Position numbers and translations under genes: made by a program. From NCBI GenBank assembly GCA_947505055.1, contig CANNLO010000222.1, positions 1-7,561 on the forward strand: a stretch of 7,561 nt of DNA, read 5' to 3'. The stretch's first letter is position 1, and every line of letters begins with the position of its first letter. Origin of the DNA: Methylococcaceae bacterium (lineage in GTDB: Bacteria > Pseudomonadota > Gammaproteobacteria > Methylococcales > Methylomonadaceae). A model generated the notes under the pieces. It did not search any database and had not been told where the DNA came from. It was given only the letters and a program-made list of their open reading frames with translations. Below are positions 5,715 to 7,561 of the stretch, in pieces.

Positions 5715-5982
5715 GGTCATGGTTGTAGTATTGAGCGAAAGCCACTTGATTTGTCGGATTTTACCGGGCTTGATATTTCTGTTTAATATATGAGGATTGT
5801 TGAGCAACTCTGTTAGGAGTCTTATATTGCCTATTTTGGCTAAGCTACAGGTCTGATATTAGCTAAACACGGGCACTCATTGTCATCAATGTTTTCATAT
5901 TTCGTACATTTAGATCATATGAGCGGTTTATTTGAATGTGTTAAACTTGTATCAAACAAATTTAAACCTTAAGGGCCTCAGA
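5715..5982. other. Intergenic stretch without a confident gene
   Basis: The whole gap between the mtd unit and the glycosyltransferase is 471 bases (5606-6076). In this part I see only short inverted repeats: GTTG-AG-CAAC near 5808-5817, GCTAA/TTAGC about 15 bases apart near 5840-5864, and CATTG-TCAT-CAATG near 5878-5891. There is also a 17-codon ORF near 5919 with no Shine-Dalgarno. No RNA gene, riboswitch or mobile-element end was recognised. Confidence 0.5.
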
Positions 5983-6075
5983 ATGAACATTATAAGCTTC
6001 GATTTCATTTCCATATTATCAGTCGAGATTACGACTCATAATAGTGCATTGCAGACATTCAGGAAGGGAAATTAA
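5983..6075 (+). CDS. Possible 30-residue leader ORF ahead of the glycosyltransferase
   Basis: An ATG at 5983 opens 30 codons (starting MNIISFDFISILSV) and stops with TAA at 6073-6075. One base then separates it from the glycosyltransferase ATG at 6077. AAGGG (5971-5975) lies 7 bases before its ATG and could serve as a ribosome site. The N-terminal half is hydrophobic, and no family is recognised. The tight TAA-G-ATG junction would allow translational coupling. A chance ORF of this length is quite possible, so this is a low-confidence call. Confidence 0.25.
   Translation: MNIISFDFISILSVEITTHNSALQTFRKGN
6021..6042 (+). promoter_or_regulatory. Inverted repeat next to a -10-like hexamer ahead of the glycosyltransferase
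   Basis: AGTCG (6021-6025) - 6 bases - CGACT (6032-6036) is a perfect 5-bp inverted repeat directly followed by CATAAT (6037-6042), one mismatch from TATAAT. If used, transcription would start near 6049, inside the possible leader ORF and 28 bases before the glycosyltransferase ATG. No proper -35 hexamer is present. Confidence 0.22.
6062..6068 (+). promoter_or_regulatory. Ribosome binding site that fixes the glycosyltransferase start
   Basis: GGAAGGG lies 8 bases before the ATG at 6077. The longer reading frame could begin at a GTG at 6044, but that would add 11 polar residues (HCRHSGREIK) before the membrane segment, without a Shine-Dalgarno of its own. GtrA domains normally begin a few residues before the first membrane helix, which favours 6077. 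Confidence 0.6.
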
Positions 6076-6076
6076 G

Positions 6077-7441
6077 ATGTCAGCGATTCGATTTATACTC
6101 GTAGGTATACTTAATACAGTTGTTGGCTTAAGCATTATCTATGCTGCTATGTATTTTTTTGATTTTGGAATTAAATCTGCGAACTTGATTGGCTATCTTG
6201 TTGGATTAATCATCAGTTTTACACTGAACAAAAGATGGACATTCAAAAATCGTGAGCGAATTGGTTCTAGTTTGATTCGATATCTACTCGTTATCAGTGT
6301 TGCTTATGTTGCCAACTTGCAAACAGTCGTTTTTTTCGATTCCTATTTTAAAATAAGCCCGTATTTGGCGCAATTTATCGGGGTGTTTCCTTATGCTCTA
6401 ATTGGTTATCTTGGCTGTAAATTTTTTGCATTTCCTGTGCCGGCGGATGCCAAGCCAAGCTCTCTAGCTGCAACTCCAACCTCAATGAAGACGCGCCCGC
6501 AACAGTTACTTAATTTGTCTGTCGTTTTACCCTGCTATAACGAAGAAGAGGTTTTGCCGGAAACAAACAGCAGACTTAACGAGCTAATGCAGGATATGAA
6601 AAAAAGTGGGCTTATATCGGACAATAGTCGAGTTTACTATGTTGATGATGGCAGTAGAGACAGAACATGGGAACTTATCTCAAAATTTAATGCTGAAAAT
6701 CCTTGTATTCACGGCATAAAATTGTCCAGAAACCGTGGACATCAGAATGCACTGCTTGCGGGGCTTTTTAGTGCGGAGGGAGATGCTATTGTTTCGATTG
6801 ATGCTGATCTCCAGGACGATATTAATGTAATTAAGGACATGGTTTGTCGATACAACGACGGTTATGAGATTGTTTATGGAGTAAGATCTTCGCGAAAAAC
6901 CGATACGTTTTTCAAGCGTATGACGGCACAATGGTATTATCGGATTTTGAAAGCTGTGGGTGTTGACCTTGTTTACAATCATGCTGATTATCGCTTGATG
7001 AGTCGAAAAGTTATCGATTGCCTTGGTAAGTTTAAGGAGGTTAATCTATTTCTGCGCGGAATCATTCCGCAACTTGGCTTTCCCTCTACCGTAGTATTTT
7101 ACGAACGTAATGAACGATTTGCAGGAGAGTCTAAATATCCGCTGGCAAAAATGTTGGCTTTTGCGGTAGATGGCGTAACTTCTTTCAGTGTTGTGCCACT
7201 ACGCATGATTACCTGGCTAGGGCTGTTTGTTAGTTCTGCGAGTGCGGCAGTGGTAGTTTGGATTTTACTTGGCAAATTTGTTTTGCATACAGCTATTCCC
7301 GGTTGGACATCAACAGTGTTGCCTATTTATTTTTTGGGAGGAGTGCAATTACTCAGCACCGGCATATTAGGCGAATATCTATCTAAAATATATATGGAAA
7401 CTAAGCAGCGTCCACTCTATTTTATTGAAGAGAAAATTTAG
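6077..7441 (+). CDS. GtrA-GtrB fusion: membrane flippase-like domain plus family 2 glycosyltransferase
   Basis: With the ATG at 6077 the protein has 454 residues. Residues 1-120 form a GtrA-type domain with four membrane segments (about 3-28, 33-52, 68-87, 96-117) and the typical RFILVGILNTVVGL and SFTLNKRWTF stretches. After a polar linker (121-145) comes a GT2 catalytic domain of the GtrB/ArnC/DPM1 type: SVVLPCYNEEE (148-158), YVDDGSRDRTW (188-198), LSRNRGHQNALLAGL (216-230) and the metal-binding Asp242-Ala-Asp244. An acceptor-side region, RFAGESKYPLAKML (347-360), follows. Two C-terminal membrane segments lie at about 377-402 and 411-435. GtrB enzymes move a sugar from a nucleotide sugar to undecaprenyl phosphate, and GtrA-type proteins are thought to flip the lipid-linked sugar. 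Having both in one chain suggests the steps are joined. The usual third gene, a periplasmic transferase, is not in the window. The sugar and final target are unknown. Confidence 0.87.
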   Translation: MSAIRFILVGILNTVVGLSIIYAAMYFFDFGIKSANLIGYLVGLIISFTLNKRWTFKNRERIGSSLIRYLLVISVAYVANLQTVVFFDSYFKISPYLAQFIGVFPYALIGYLGCKFFAFPVPADAKPSSLAATPTSMKTRPQQLLNLSVVLPCYNEEEVLPETNSRLNELMQDMKKSGLISDNSRVYYVDDGSRDRTWELISKFNAENPCIHGIKLSRNRGHQNALLAGLFSAEGDAIVSIDADLQDDINVIKDMVCRYNDGYEIVYGVRSSRKTDTFFKRMTAQWYYRILKAVGVDLVYNHADYRLMSRKVIDCLGKFKEVNLFLRGIIPQLGFPSTVVFYERNERFAGESKYPLAKMLAFAVDGVTSFSVVPLRMITWLGLFVSSASAAVVVWILLGKFVLHTAIPGWTSTVLPIYFLGGVQLLSTGILGEYLSKIYMETKQRPLYFIEEKI

Positions 7442-7486
7442 CTGACTTTTTATTACGTATTGAAAATTGTTTTCGGTTTGTATTAC

Positions 7487-7514
7487 TTTTAGGCGCTTGC
7501 AATGCGCCTGAAAA
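7487..7514. repeat. Hairpin downstream of the glycosyltransferase
   Basis: AGGCGC (7491-7496) and GCGCCT (7504-7509) form a perfect 6-bp GC-rich stem around a 7-base loop. TTTT (7487-7490) and AAAA (7511-7514) can extend it by four pairs across one bulged G. No T-run follows on either strand, so it is not a standard intrinsic terminator; it might protect the 3' end of the mRNA. It overlaps the lipoprotein-like reading frame described among the findings. The rest of 7442-7561 shows no gene that I can support. Confidence 0.4.
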
Positions 7515-7561
7515 TCCTAAGCCCCAGTTCTATCTCCAGCTAGGCAGAGCATAATACAGAG

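Noticed and set aside
5530..5745. 71-codon minus-strand ORF overlapping the start of the first mtd gene
   Set aside because: It overlaps the strong Shine-Dalgarno and start of the mtd gene in another frame, contains the likely promoter, and shows no recognisable family.
6044..6076. GTG start for the glycosyltransferase, adding 11 residues
   Set aside because: The ATG at 6077 has a clear GGAAGGG at the right distance and begins directly at the expected GtrA N-terminus.
1..7561. Search for CRISPR repeats, tRNA or rRNA genes, transposase genes, toxin-antitoxin or phage-defence genes
   Set aside because: No regularly spaced direct repeats, cloverleaf or rRNA motifs, or transposase or nuclease motifs were seen in any frame by eye.

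Overview
The window looks like chromosomal DNA from a gammaproteobacterial C1-utiliser, most likely a Methylococcales-type methanotroph. Three things point there: two tandem genes for tetrahydromethanopterin (H4MPT)-linked methylene dehydrogenases of the MtdB type, a GacA/UvrY response regulator very like the gammaproteobacterial ones, and a visibly AT-rich composition. The genus assignment is inference. No rRNA, tRNA, insertion sequence, CRISPR array or phage gene was seen.

Layout from left to right. The minus strand carries the first 25 codons of a cold-shock protein (1-77, cut by the window edge) behind a structured leader (about 78-200). Next come a small flavin reductase (319-822) and a MotA/MotB-type stator pair (motA 1951-2763, motB 984-1892). 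A divergent intergenic region with an inverted-repeat cluster separates motA from a plus-strand gacA-like gene (2931-3578). A bidirectional terminator (3652-3674) lies between gacA and the convergent two-gene mtd unit on the minus strand (4697-5605 transcribed first, then 3745-4653, with a 43-base gap). A 471-base stretch without a confident gene follows. It holds the probable mtd promoter, several short inverted repeats and a possible 30-codon leader ORF. The last gene, on the plus strand (6077-7441), is a membrane protein fusing a GtrA-type domain to a GtrB-type family 2 glycosyltransferase. The final 120 bases hold a hairpin and a lipoprotein-like stretch with no start codon.

How the genes work together. 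The mtd pair would oxidise methylene-H4MPT to methenyl-H4MPT and reduce NAD+ or NADP+, a central step in formaldehyde oxidation. The two copies differ at the end of the second Rossmann strand, where 2'-phosphate (NADP) discrimination usually sits, so they may divide cofactor use. MotA/MotB would form an ion-driven stator, and GacA would act in a two-component system that normally controls CsrA-type post-transcriptional regulation, including motility. The shared motA/gacA upstream region may link the two.

Most of the window is ordinary core-type sequence. I saw no convincing wholly new system. The items most worth checking are the divergent mtd duplicates, the terminator-like hairpin just before the cold-shock gene, the GtrA-GtrB fusion and the repeats between motA and gacA.
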